A stretch of DNA of 64,000 nt, taken from NCBI GenBank assembly GCA_963791625.1, contig CAWBTA010000015.1, forward strand, positions 372,001 to 436,000, given 5' to 3'. The position numbers were made by a program, and so were the translations under genes. The DNA comes from JANMCE01 sp963791625 (lineage in GTDB: Bacteria > Actinomycetota > Acidimicrobiia > Acidimicrobiales > Ilumatobacteraceae). Shown in pieces: positions 8,228 to 17,212 of this stretch. The notes under the pieces are model-generated. The model searched no databases, was not told the DNA's origin, and worked only from the letters and a program-made list of their open reading frames with translations. The first letter of the stretch is position 1. Each line of letters starts with the position of its first letter.

Positions 8228-11200
8228 GTGAGCACTTCCACCTCAAGCATTGTCTTCACGGATGTTGTGGGTTCGACCGCGCTTCGTGCCCGCCTTGGCG
8301 AGGACGCCGCGGACCGGCTGTTTCGAGATCACGAACGGTTGCAGCGTGACGTCGTAACGGCTCACAACGGACGAGTCGTGAAGTCGGGCGGTGACGGGGT
8401 GATGGCATCCTTCGACTCGGCCACTGACGCTGTTCGAGCTGCCATCGGCCTCCAGCAGCGCAGCACACGTCGCTTCCCAGAGCTGAGGATTCGGGTTGGG
8501 ATCGCCTCGGGCGATGTCAGCTGGGAGGACGACGACTGTTTTGGGATGCCGGTGGTAACGGCCGCCCGCTTGCAAGGGTCCGCCGAGGGCGGTCACATCG
8601 TCGCCAGCGCACTCGTGGTGTTGTTGGCTGGTGAACGGTCAGGGGCGCATTTCCGGTCGCTCGGGTTCCTGGATCTGGCTGGCTTGACCGAGCCCGCTGA
8701 AGCGTTCGAGGTGGAGTGGGAACCCCTCGAGGAGCTCCGCGACGCAGATGGGTCCGACGTCGCACTTCCCGGCCCGTTGAGTTCGATACCGGTGTCCGGT
8801 TTCGTCGGGCGCGACCGCGAGTGGAGCGAACTGTCGACAGCATGGCGGGCAGTCAGCGAAGGACAGCGTCGGGTGATACTGGTAGGTGGCGAGGCGGGAG
8901 CGGGGAAGACGAGATTGGCCTTCGAGTTCGCCCGCTGGTGTGCGACGAACGGTGCGACAGTGGTGCTCGGGGTGTGTGATGCCGAGTTGACCCTTCCGTG
9001 CCAACCATGGGTCCAGATACTCGACCAGCTGGTTCGTGCGATGCCTTCGGGCGTGCTCACCGACTTGAGCGACGACCTTGCTGAGATCTCGGTGCTCGTG
9101 CCGCAGCTGGAGCGTGCGATGTCTGCGCCGCGCCGGGCGCGCACCGATGATCCTCAGACCGAACGGTACCGACTGTTTCATTCAGTGACCGCATTCCTTG
9201 CCGCTGTGACTGCCGAGCGAGCACTGGTGGTAGTCATCGATGATCTGCACTGGGCCGACACCCAGACGCTGGCGTTGCTCAGACACGTCGCTGGTTCCGG
9301 TGAGCTGACGAATTTGCTCGTGATCGGTACGTTCAGAGACACCAGCGACGAGATCACCGAGCCACTGGCCGGTTGTCTGGCCGATCTCCGCCGGGTCGAT
9401 ACAGTGAACAGAGTCCGCGTCACGGCCCTCGACCGACCGAGCGTGTCGCAGCTCTTGGCGTCGGCGGTTGGACACGAGCTTGATGCCGATCTGGCTGCCT
9501 TGGCCAGCGTTCTGGCCGATCGCAGTGGGGGGAACGCCTTCTACGTCAGTGAGCTCTGGCGGCATCTCGTGGCCAATGAGACTGTGGTGCAGGTCGACGG
9601 TCGCTGGATCATCCGCAGCGGTGCCGGATCTCTCGATGATGTGCCCGACAGTGTCCGTGAGGTCGTTACCCAACGCCTCGCCAAACTGTCGGCAGGGGCG
9701 CTGTACCTTCTCGGACTGGCCGCGATCGCCGGGTTCCGCGTCGAGTTCCGGGTCTTGGTCGAAGCCGTCGATGGCACGCAGGATGAGATCAGCGACACAC
9801 TCGACGAACTCATAAATTCCAAGTTCCTCGTCGAGATCGGCGGGCCCGGCGTTCCGAGCTACGAGTTCGTCCACGCCATCGTCCGCGAAACCGTGGAACG
9901 GACGGTGGCGTCGTCTTCGCGGGCTCGACTCCATCGAAGCCTGGGCGAAGCCATGGAGGCCGTCCATCAGCCCGATCTGGAACCGGTGCTTGCTGATCTC
10001 GCCCGCCACTTCGTGGCCTCGGCGCGGCTCGGTAGTGAGGCCAGGGCGCTTCACTACAGTCGCCGCGCCGCGGCCCAAGCGGTGCGATCGGGCACGTATG
10101 ATGCCGCTGTCGCCCACCTCGAGGCCGCCCGTGAACTCGCAGGACACGGCACAACCGAGGCCATCGACGTTCTGCTCGAACTCGGCGACGCCCGAAGTCG
10201 GGCGGGCGACATTGCGAGCTCCGGTATCGACTTCGCCGCCGCCTTCAACGGCGCCAGTCGTGCCGGCAGCATCGAACAAGCTGGGAGAGCAGCGCTAGGG
10301 TTCGGCGAGAGCCAAGCTCTGTGGGGCGTTCACAGCGAACGGTCCGTGGATCTGACCCGCGCTTCACTCGCGCTGCTCGACGATAAGGACAACGAGCTGC
10401 GTATCCGACTTCAGGCGTCGCTGGCGCGGGCGTTGGCACTTGTCGGTGATCGGTCGGAAGAGGCCCGCCACGTTGCCGATGAGGCCGTAGCCGCCGCCCG
10501 CCGCCTAGGCGACGATCCGCTCTTGTTGTACTGCTTGATCTGCAAGAACCACACAATCGAGTCAGACGCTGTCGCCTACCTGGAGAACGCGGCCAAGTGC
10601 CGCGAGTTGGCGCTGCGCCTCGGAGATGCGTGGCGATACACGTACGCGCTGCACATCTACTCCCGGGGCACGCTGTATGTCGGGCGGATCGGCGACTCCG
10701 CTGCCGCGGCTCGTACCATGGCTCAGGTCGCGGGCCGGGAACGTTTCGTGCTGTTCGCCCATTATGCCGAGTGCCACGAGGTCCTGCTTGCCCTCCTGGC
10801 CGGACGCTTCGACGAAGCCGAACGGCGGGCAAACGAGACCTACGAACGCGGCCTGAGCATAGGCATCGAATCCGCCCAGGGCGTCTACGGCGTGCACATG
10901 TATGCCGTCCGACGCGAGCAAGGTCGCCTCCGCGAAGTCGCACCCATAATGCGGTCAGCCGCCAAGCTCGATCCGAACGAGCCGGTGTGGCGGCCCGGGC
11001 TCGCCGCTCTCTACGCAGAGATAGGCATGCTCGACGACGCCCGACACGAGTTCGCCTCAATGGCGCCGGGCAGGTTCGAGGCCGTTCCTCGCGACTCGAT
11101 GTGGCCGTGCAGTCTCACGTTCCTTGCAGAAGTGTGCGTCGCCCTGGGCGATCTCGATCAAGCCCAAGTGTTGTACGACGAGCTCCAACCATTCCGGGGG

Positions 11201-11731
11201 CTCACGATGATGGCAGCGTTCACGATGAACTTCGGTCCAGCCGAACGACTGATGGGCGGCCTCGCCGTACTGCTCGGCCGACGAGCCGAAGCCGAACACC
11301 ATTTCCAAGCAGCGTTGGAACTGGCCGATCTCAGCGGCTCACCCGTCTGGATCGCCCGAACGCAGCTTGAGTGGGCGACGGCACTCGGTGATCGAGAGGA
11401 CCTGCGCGCGGCCGCCCACTCCATCGCCGTTGAACTCGGCATGGCCAGTCTCGCCGAACGAGCCAAGCCTGTCGCGACCCCAAAGGTTTCGTGCGCGGTC
11501 ACCCTCCCCGACGGGCTCTCGGCACGCGAAGCCGAGGTGCTTGACCTAGTGGCCAAGGGGCTCTCGAACCGCGAGGTCGGCACTCGACTGTTCATCAGCT
11601 CCAACACAGTTGCCAATCACGTCCGGACGATCCTGCAAAAGACCGGTTGCACGAACCGGACCGAGGCTGCCGCGTACGCCGTACGAAACCGGATCGTTCG
11701 GAACCGGCCGGAAGGCAGTAGTCAGGTCTGA
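8228..11731 (+). CDS. Cyclase-homology / AAA ATPase / LuxR-family transcriptional regulator
   Basis: A 1167-residue multidomain regulator. Residues 1 to about 165 are a class III nucleotide cyclase homology domain (IVFTDVVGST and KSGGDGVMASF supply the metal-binding and substrate residues). A large P-loop ATPase follows (Walker A GGEAGAGKT; Walker B VVVIDDLHWAD), then a long helical TPR-like region, then a C-terminal LuxR helix-turn-helix (LSAREAEVLDLVAKGLSNRE). The architecture is that of large LuxR (LAL/MalT-like) regulators. The GTG at 8228 follows GGGGGTGA; the frame is open to 8075, but that extension has no domain. The usual transition-state Asn of the cyclase is Val (VVTAARL), so cyclase activity is doubtful. 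Stands upstream of an acyl-CoA dehydrogenase-like gene. Confidence 0.85.
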   Translation: MSTSTSSIVFTDVVGSTALRARLGEDAADRLFRDHERLQRDVVTAHNGRVVKSGGDGVMASFDSATDAVRAAIGLQQRSTRRFPELRIRVGIASGDVSWEDDDCFGMPVVTAARLQGSAEGGHIVASALVVLLAGERSGAHFRSLGFLDLAGLTEPAEAFEVEWEPLEELRDADGSDVALPGPLSSIPVSGFVGRDREWSELSTAWRAVSEGQRRVILVGGEAGAGKTRLAFEFARWCATNGATVVLGVCDAELTLPCQPWVQILDQLVRAMPSGVLTDLSDDLAEISVLVPQLERAMSAPRRARTDDPQTERYRLFHSVTAFLAAVTAERALVVVIDDLHWADTQTLALLRHVAGSGELTNLLVIGTFRDTSDEITEPLAGCLADLRRVDTVNRVRVTALDRPSVSQLLASAVGHELDADLAALASVLADRSGGNAFYVSELWRHLVANETVVQVDGRWIIRSGAGSLDDVPDSVREVVTQRLAKLSAGALYLLGLAAIAGFRVEFRVLVEAVDGTQDEISDTLDELINSKFLVEIGGPGVPSYEFVHAIVRETVERTVASSSRARLHRSLGEAMEAVHQPDLEPVLADLARHFVASARLGSEARALHYSRRAAAQAVRSGTYDAAVAHLEAARELAGHGTTEAIDVLLELGDARSRAGDIASSGIDFAAAFNGASRAGSIEQAGRAALGFGESQALWGVHSERSVDLTRASLALLDDKDNELRIRLQASLARALALVGDRSEEARHVADEAVAAARRLGDDPLLLYCLICKNHTIESDAVAYLENAAKCRELALRLGDAWRYTYALHIYSRGTLYVGRIGDSAAAARTMAQVAGRERFVLFAHYAECHEVLLALLAGRFDEAERRANETYERGLSIGIESAQGVYGVHMYAVRREQGRLREVAPIMRSAAKLDPNEPVWRPGLAALYAEIGMLDDARHEFASMAPGRFEAVPRDSMWPCSLTFLAEVCVALGDLDQAQVLYDELQPFRGLTMMAAFTMNFGPAERLMGGLAVLLGRRAEAEHHFQAALELADLSGSPVWIARTQLEWATALGDREDLRAAAHSIAVELGMASLAERAKPVATPKVSCAVTLPDGLSAREAEVLDLVAKGLSNREVGTRLFISSNTVANHVRTILQKTGCTNRTEAAAYAVRNRIVRNRPEGSSQV

Positions 11732-11732
11732 C
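11721..11732. promoter_or_regulatory. Perfect palindrome GTCAG-GT-CTGAC
   Basis: Perfect 5-base half-sites around GT, overlapping the TGA stop of the regulator gene and 115 bases before the next gene. Same sequence family as 8177-8188 and 11776-11787. Confidence 0.35.
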
Positions 11733-11775
11733 CAGTGGAGGTGCGAAAGGAAGCGAACAGCGCACCGTCACAACG

Positions 11776-11787
11776 GTCAGACCTGTC
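11776..11787. promoter_or_regulatory. Third copy of the palindrome, GTCAGACCTGTC
   Basis: Reverse complement GACAGGTCTGAC, one base from the perfect copy 44 bases upstream. It lies 60 bases before the ATG of the acyl-CoA dehydrogenase-like gene, a suitable distance for an operator or activator site. Confidence 0.35.
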
Positions 11788-11846
11788 GATGACAGCCAGC
11801 GAACACGAGCGTACGGTCGACATATCCAATGGAAAGGAAGTTCGCC

Positions 11847-13025
11847 ATGTCGACGATCACCAAAGCAGCCGTGTTGACCGATGAGATGCTCGCACACTTC
11901 GACGAACGGGCCCCTGAGTACGACCGCGACAACCGCTTCTTCACCGAAGACTTTGACGAGCTTGTCCGGTCCGGCTTCTTAAAGATCGCCGTACCCACCG
12001 AGCTCGGCGGAAGCGGGCTCGCGCTCGACGAAGTCTCCAAGCTGATCCGTCGCCTCGCCTACGTCGCGCCGGCAACGGCAATCGCTGTGAACATGCACGT
12101 GTACTGGACCGGGGTGGCCGCCGACCTGCTACGGGCCGGCGATGAATCGTGCCGCTGGATCCTTGAGAAAGCGGCTGACGGAGAGGTGTTCGCGGCGATC
12201 CATGGCGAAGCCGGAAACGACATCCCTCTGCTGCTTTCCAGTGCCAGTGCCGAACGATGCGACGGAGGATGGCGGATCAACGGGCACAAGATCTTCGGCA
12301 GCCTCTCGCCGGTGTGGACCTACGCCGGCTTTCACGCCATGGACACCTCAGACCCGGCCGCACCACGCATCGTCCACGGTTTCCTGCCACGCAACTCCGA
12401 CGGCTACCACATCGTCGAAACGTGGGACACGTTGGGCATGCGCGCCACTCAAAGCCACGACACGATCCTCGATGGCGCCTTTGTACCCGACGCTCTGGTG
12501 CCGCTCGTGTGTCCGGCGGGCTTCGCCGGTGCAGGGCCATTCCAGGTTTCGGTGTTCGCCTGGGCCCTGACGGGCTTCGCGTCCGTCTATCTTGGCGCAG
12601 CACGCCGAGCGTTCGACATCACCCTCGAGCGGATGCCACAACGCACATCGATCGCGTTGACACGATCGATGGCCCACCACCCGGAAGTGCAACACAACGT
12701 TGCCGAGATGCGCATGGACTACGACGCCGCCGAGGCACTCCTGGAACGCACCACCACCGACTGGGCAACCGGCGTCGCCCACCAGGACTGGCCCGTGCGA
12801 ATCGTCGGCACCAGGCACACCGTGATCAACAAGGCCTTCGAGATCGTCGACCGGGCCATGGATCTCTCCGGGGGCGCGGCAGCATTCAAACGAAACCGGT
12901 TGGAACAGATTTACCGTGACGTCCGGATGGGCCGCTTCCACCCCGGCAACACCTTCCTCGCCCACGAACTGATCGGCAAACTCTGCCTCGGCATCAACCC
13001 CGACGACCCGCATCGCTGGGGGTAA
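11847..13025 (+). CDS. Acyl-CoA dehydrogenase-superfamily flavoprotein
   Basis: A 392-residue protein with the three-part acyl-CoA dehydrogenase fold: an N-terminal helical domain (VPTELGGSGLALDEV), a middle beta domain (INGHKIFGSLSPVWTYAGFH; WDTLGMRATQSHDTILDG), and a C-terminal helical FAD-binding domain (EIVDRAMDLSGGAAAFKRN). It resembles the flavin-dependent, possibly monooxygenase-like branch more than classical beta-oxidation enzymes; the catalytic base cannot be placed by eye. Start chosen at 11847 because GGAAAGGAAG precedes it by 6 bases. It follows the LuxR regulator and precedes a small secreted protein, with GTCAGGTCTGAC copies before it, suggesting control by the regulator. Confidence 0.8.
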   Translation: MSTITKAAVLTDEMLAHFDERAPEYDRDNRFFTEDFDELVRSGFLKIAVPTELGGSGLALDEVSKLIRRLAYVAPATAIAVNMHVYWTGVAADLLRAGDESCRWILEKAADGEVFAAIHGEAGNDIPLLLSSASAERCDGGWRINGHKIFGSLSPVWTYAGFHAMDTSDPAAPRIVHGFLPRNSDGYHIVETWDTLGMRATQSHDTILDGAFVPDALVPLVCPAGFAGAGPFQVSVFAWALTGFASVYLGAARRAFDITLERMPQRTSIALTRSMAHHPEVQHNVAEMRMDYDAAEALLERTTTDWATGVAHQDWPVRIVGTRHTVINKAFEIVDRAMDLSGGAAAFKRNRLEQIYRDVRMGRFHPGNTFLAHELIGKLCLGINPDDPHRWG

Positions 13026-13102
13026 TAGCCCAGGTTCCACCGGTTGAGCGCACGGCGGCCCGAATCCGAACCAGCCATCGACTCTGCAATGGAGGTAGCA
13101 CC

Positions 13103-13525
13103 ATGCCCAAGCACGCTGACCACTTCAACTGCTTCCACCCCCGTGTCATCCGATCGGTCTGCGCCCTCGGCGTGCTTGTTATCTTTACCGGCGGCGCACT
13201 TCAGGCAGAGGCTTCAGTGCCATCTACCGCGGACACCGTTTACAACGGTCCGGAACCAGGGTACGGCGGTGATCGCGTGCCCGGAGAGACCGAGGATTCG
13301 TACCTCGCCCGTACTGGTCACCGGCTGCCGGCGTCGAGTGCTTACGGCGGTGATCCCGTGCCCGGAGAGACCGACGAGTCGTACTTCGGTCGCACCGGCG
13401 ACCACCTCCCGGGTCGATGCGTGACATCGCGTGCGTTCGCCCTACCTGCCCTGGACAGTCTGTGTTCGCGTACCGTCACGATGATCTACCAAAAGGCACA
13501 ATGGGTCCTACATTTGTGGGATTGA
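13103..13525 (+). CDS. Small secreted protein with a 27-residue tandem repeat
   Basis: A 140-residue protein of no family I recognise. Residues 13-37 form a basic-then-hydrophobic signal peptide, probably cleaved after AEA. Two repeats follow, at residues 54-76 and 81-103 (period 27), each reading YGGDxVPGETxxSYxxRTGxxLP, with 16 of 23 positions identical. A cysteine pair and a hydrophobic tail follow (LDSLCSRTVTMIYQ). GGAGG stands 8 bases before the ATG, good evidence that it is translated. It follows the acyl-CoA dehydrogenase-like gene by 77 bases on the same strand and converges on the response regulator gene, 9 bases away. Confidence 0.65.
   Translation: MPKHADHFNCFHPRVIRSVCALGVLVIFTGGALQAEASVPSTADTVYNGPEPGYGGDRVPGETEDSYLARTGHRLPASSAYGGDPVPGETDESYFGRTGDHLPGRCVTSRAFALPALDSLCSRTVTMIYQKAQWVLHLWD
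13262..13411 (+). repeat. 81-bp-period tandem repeat inside the small secreted protein gene
   Basis: Two copies (13262-13330 and 13343-13411) share long identical runs such as TACGGCGGTGATC and GTGCCCGGAGAGACCGA. High identity at DNA level suggests a fairly recent internal duplication. Confidence 0.8.
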
Positions 13526-13534
13526 GGGAGGCGG

Positions 13535-14206
13535 TCAGGTCTGGCCGGGGGTGACGAGTCCGGTCTCGTAGGCGACGACGACGAGTTGGGCGCGGTCGCG
13601 GGCGGCGAACTTGGTGAGGAGGTGGCTCACGTGCGTCTTCGCAGTGGCGTGGCTCATGAATAACGCGTCGGCGAGGTCGGCGTTGGACAGTCCTTTCGCC
13701 ACGGCGGCGAGTACCTCGCGTTCGCGGCTGGTGAGCTGATCAAGCCGGGCGTCATCGACGGGCGCGATCGGTCGGCTCACGAAGTCTTCGATCAGCCGTC
13801 GGGTGATGCTTGGCGCGAGCAGGGCTTCGCCGGCGGCCACGACGCGCACGGCGGCCAGCAGCTCGGCGGGAAGGGTGTCCTTCAACAGGAAGCCGGAGGC
13901 TCCGGCTCGCAGCGCCTCGTGGACATAGGCGTCGAGATCGAAGGTGGTGAGCACGAGTATGCGAACCGCGGCCAATGCGCGGTCTGCGGTGATGAGTCTC
14001 GTGGCTTCCAGCCCATCCATCTCGGGCATCCGGATATCCATGAGGATCACGTCGGGTCGTGCAGCCTTCGCGATCTTCACCGCCTCGTACCCGTTGGCCG
14101 CTTCGCCGACGACTTCGACGCCGTCCTCCGAACGCAACAATGCGAGGAATCCGCTGCGGACGAGTGCCTGGTCGTCGGCGACAACGACTCGAATCGGCGA
14201 AGTCAT
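13535..14206 (-). CDS. NarL/FixJ-family response regulator
   Basis: A 223-residue two-domain regulator. The receiver domain has the acidic pair (VVVADDQ), phosphoacceptor Asp57 in ILMDIRMPEMDG, the Thr of VLTTFD and the Lys of LLKDTLP. The C-terminal LuxR helix-turn-helix is LTSREREVLAAVAKGLSNAD. Its ATG overlaps the stop of the histidine kinase gene (ATGA), so the two are a translationally coupled two-component system. The ABC exporter-like genes diverge from the kinase on the other side and are the likely target. Converges with the small secreted protein gene. Confidence 0.92.
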   Translation of the reverse strand: MTSPIRVVVADDQALVRSGFLALLRSEDGVEVVGEAANGYEAVKIAKAARPDVILMDIRMPEMDGLEATRLITADRALAAVRILVLTTFDLDAYVHEALRAGASGFLLKDTLPAELLAAVRVVAAGEALLAPSITRRLIEDFVSRPIAPVDDARLDQLTSREREVLAAVAKGLSNADLADALFMSHATAKTHVSHLLTKFAARDRAQLVVVAYETGLVTPGQT

Positions 14207-16267
14207 CGTTGGTCTCCTGCTGCTACTACGTCAAAGGTCGGGGCGATCGGCGCGTAGATCGCTGGGTCATTCTCCGTTCGCATTCGTTTGAGGACGCGTC
14301 GTAGATCGTTCAACGAATCCCGACTGATCGTGGAAATCGCCTCCAGGGATCGACGCGCCGCGACCGGATCAAGATCTACCGGTTGCGATCCTTTGACGGA
14401 CTCGCTTGCGATGGCGTCGATCGAACGGGTGAGAATAGTGCTGAGCTCGTCAGCGATGCGAAGTCGTTCGGTGGTTATCGCCAGTCGGGCGCGTCGGGCG
14501 TGAGCATCGGCGACGCTCGTGCGTTCCGCCAGATAGGTGTTGCGGCGCTCACGGTCCCGTCGGACGACGAAGCCGGCGACGGCCGATGCGGTAAGAATGA
14601 CGCTGAGCCAAGCAGCCCCGGCGGCGGTGAGGTCCGGCGGCTTGGACCAGACAACCAGTGCAACGCCTGCGTACGTTCCGACAACTGCGCCGACGAGTCG
14701 TCGGATGCTGGCGTAGCTCGCGACCGTGTAGATACCAATCCAGAGCGCGAAGACTGCGACGCCCACCTGGTAGTCGCCGAACGTGAGGGCGAGACCGAAC
14801 AGCCAGCTCGTGGCAAGTGCGATGGTCGGACATCGCCGCCGCAGCGCGAGCGCAAGACAGCATCCAATTCGGAGTAGCCATCCCCACGCGTCGGTAGCGG
14901 TGTACCGCGGCCCTCCGGCGGCCGGATCGGTCGCGACGATTTCCAGGGCCGCGAACCCGGCCATGATGATTGCCAGCGATAGGTCCCATGCCCATGTCGG
15001 GAGCCGACGCGGAGTCAGAACCGCGTCAAGCAGGCTGGTCGATCGCACGATCGGCTTCGTGACGAGTTCATGCGCAATCCACGGTTCGTCGAGATACCGC
15101 AGGGTCGCGTGAACCCGGAATCCTCCGCCCGGCTGAGGTCCGGAGCGCACATCCCCACCGTACATCTCGGCCCGTTCCCGCATCCCAATGAGCCCATGGC
15201 CGTCGGTAGCACTCCGCTCGAGTGCCGCGTCTGCTCCCACGCCCGTTGTCCACTATACGAATGTCGATCTGCTCATCGGACACGTGAACGGTGACGGTGG
15301 CCTCTGCTCGTCCAGCGTGGCGGACGACGTTTGTCAGCGCTTCCTGCACGATTCGATACGCCGCCAGGGAGACTCCTGGCGGAAGTCGATCGAAGTCGCC
15401 GGTCGCTGTGTAGGTAAGCGGTATTCCTGCGGCGCGGATGTGCTCGACGAGCTCGTGCAGATCGTTGAGCGTCGGCGCGGAGATTGCATCGTTTGATGCG
15501 CCGTCGCGAAGGATGGAGACGAGACGAGCGACCTCGGCCGCAGCGGTGGCACTCGTGGTTCGAATCGCACCGAGCGCCTGGGCCGCTTCGGCTGGTTGGC
15601 GGTCGATGAGGTGAGCACCGATGCCGGCCTGGACCGCTATGACGCTCAACGAATGGGCGACCACGTCGTGCAGTTCCTGAGCCAAGCGCACGCGGTCGTC
15701 CGCAGCTTGCAGGTCGGCGGACACGACGGCTTCGGCACCTCGTTCAATAGCCGCTGCGGCTTCGCGTTCCTGCCGTGCCCGGGCTCGTCGAATAATCCTT
15801 CCGAGCGCGAAACCTGTGGCGAGCAGGAGGTTGCCGACGAGGGGCGCGGCCGAAAGGGTCGTTTGCCCCACGAGTACCAACGTGGCGTAGAACCCACCAA
15901 TCATCGCTATGCCACGCCATGCCAATCGAAGAGGTTCGTACGCGGCGACGCTGTACACCGCGATGACCAAGGCGAAGAAGGCGATGCTGTCGCGGTGGCC
16001 GCCGAGTTCGAGCGGCAGGATGAGCACAACGCCTGCGGCGAGCGTGTACAGGGGCCACCGGCGACGACCGACGAGGGTGGCGCAGACCGCGATCGTGACG
16101 ACCCAGCTCCACCACGTGTCCGCGCTGAATTGGTAGCGATCGGCATCCTCGACGTCGATCCTGGTGATAAGTGCAACGATTGCGACGCCGATCATCGTGA
16201 TGGCCACCGAGTAGTCCCACGCGTGCGAGCGGACATCACGCCGCAGAACTCGCAGGAATCTCACCAC
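14203..16267 (-). CDS. Duplicated sensor histidine kinase (one apparent frameshift)
   Basis: About 687 residues when one surplus base is removed from CCC at 15236-15238; otherwise the frame is lost inside the ATPase domain. Module one: membrane segments, a HisKA_3 dimerisation domain with the phosphoacceptor in RVRLAQELHDVVAHSLSVI, and HATPase_c with N box (QEALTNVVRHAG), DNGRG and, beyond the shift, GHGLIGMRERAEMYGG. Module two: a second set of membrane segments and a second dimerisation helix in which the histidine is lost (RLRIADELSTILTRSI), with no ATPase domain. Start is the GTG at 16267, with GGAAGGG 10 bases upstream. The stop overlaps the response regulator start. The intact second half argues that the frameshift is a sequence error. 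Confidence 0.8.
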
Positions 16268-16428
16268 CAGACCGTAACCCTTCCTGTCGCTGGCCCACAT
16301 CGGCCCACAGGATGAGATCGGCGTGCCTCTGCAGGGCGATACGTCGGGCCGAGTTTCCATCCCTGTCGACGCGAACGACGGACGCTAGCCCGATGCCTGA
16401 TGACAACGGCAGGCGCATCGTGGTTGGC

Positions 16429-17205
16429 ATGACAACTACCGCACTCCTCCAACCGCCACCCGTGACCCAACCGACGCACCGCCGCCTGGCCGCCGTCGCC
16501 ACCGACGCCACGAAAACCTACGGAACCCGTGATGCCATAGTCCATGCGCTCGACGGTGTGAGCGTCGGCTTCGAAGCCGGACGGTTCACCGCAATGATGG
16601 GCCCGTCCGGTTCGGGGAAATCGACGCTGCTCCACTGCCTCGCCGGGCTCGACACACTGACATCGGGCTCGATTCGCATCGGCGACATCGATCTCTCCGG
16701 CCTGCGAGACAAGGAACTCACGCTGTTGCGACGCGATCGCATCGGGTTCGTGTTCCAGTCGTTCAACCTCATCCCGACGTTGAACGCCTTGGAGAACATC
16801 ACCCTGCCGATGTCACTCGCCGGCCGAAAGCCCGATCAGGCCTGGCTGGACCACGTGGTCGACACCGTCGGGCTTCGCACCCGCTTGACGCATCGGCCGT
16901 CGGAACTCTCCGGTGGTCAGCAGCAGCGCGTCGCCGTGGCGCGTGCCCTTGCATCGCGGCCCGAGATCATCTTCGCCGACGAACCCACCGGCAATCTCGA
17001 CTCGCGAGCCGGCTCTGAGATCTTGTCGTTCCTGCGCAACGCCGTTCGGGAACTCGACCAGACCGTCGTAATGGTCACCCACGACCCGACCGCCGCCGCG
17101 TACGCCGACCGAGCCGTCTTTCTCGCCGACGGACACATCGTCGGCGACCTCGCCGAACCAACCGCCGCCACCGTCCTCGACCACCTCAAGAACTTCGGAA
17201 GCTGA
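16429..17205 (+). CDS. ABC transporter ATP-binding protein, MacB/LolD type
   Basis: A 258-residue ATPase with Walker A GPSGSGKST, Q-loop FVFQSFNLIPTLNALEN, signature LSGGQQQRVAVARALA, Walker B IIFADEPTGNLDSR and a switch histidine in VMVTHD. FNLIPTL and the DEPTGNLD core are typical of the LolD/MacB/FtsE group, which works with FtsX-fold permeases by mechanotransmission. Start at the ATG 16429; the frame is open from 16312 but overlaps the kinase promoter region. The partner permease starts 7 bases after its stop. Divergent from the two-component system. Confidence 0.9.
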   Translation: MTTTALLQPPPVTQPTHRRLAAVATDATKTYGTRDAIVHALDGVSVGFEAGRFTAMMGPSGSGKSTLLHCLAGLDTLTSGSIRIGDIDLSGLRDKELTLLRRDRIGFVFQSFNLIPTLNALENITLPMSLAGRKPDQAWLDHVVDTVGLRTRLTHRPSELSGGQQQRVAVARALASRPEIIFADEPTGNLDSRAGSEILSFLRNAVRELDQTVVMVTHDPTAAAYADRAVFLADGHIVGDLAEPTAATVLDHLKNFGS

Positions 17206-17212
17206 GCCCGTC

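Noticed and set aside
9182..10279. 365-codon minus-strand frame inside the cyclase-LuxR gene
   Set aside because: Antisense to the ATPase domain; no recognisable motif.
13534..13545. Fourth GTCAGGTCTG-like copy at the response regulator stop
   Set aside because: One end is changed and the sequence is constrained by coding; kept only as a weak match.
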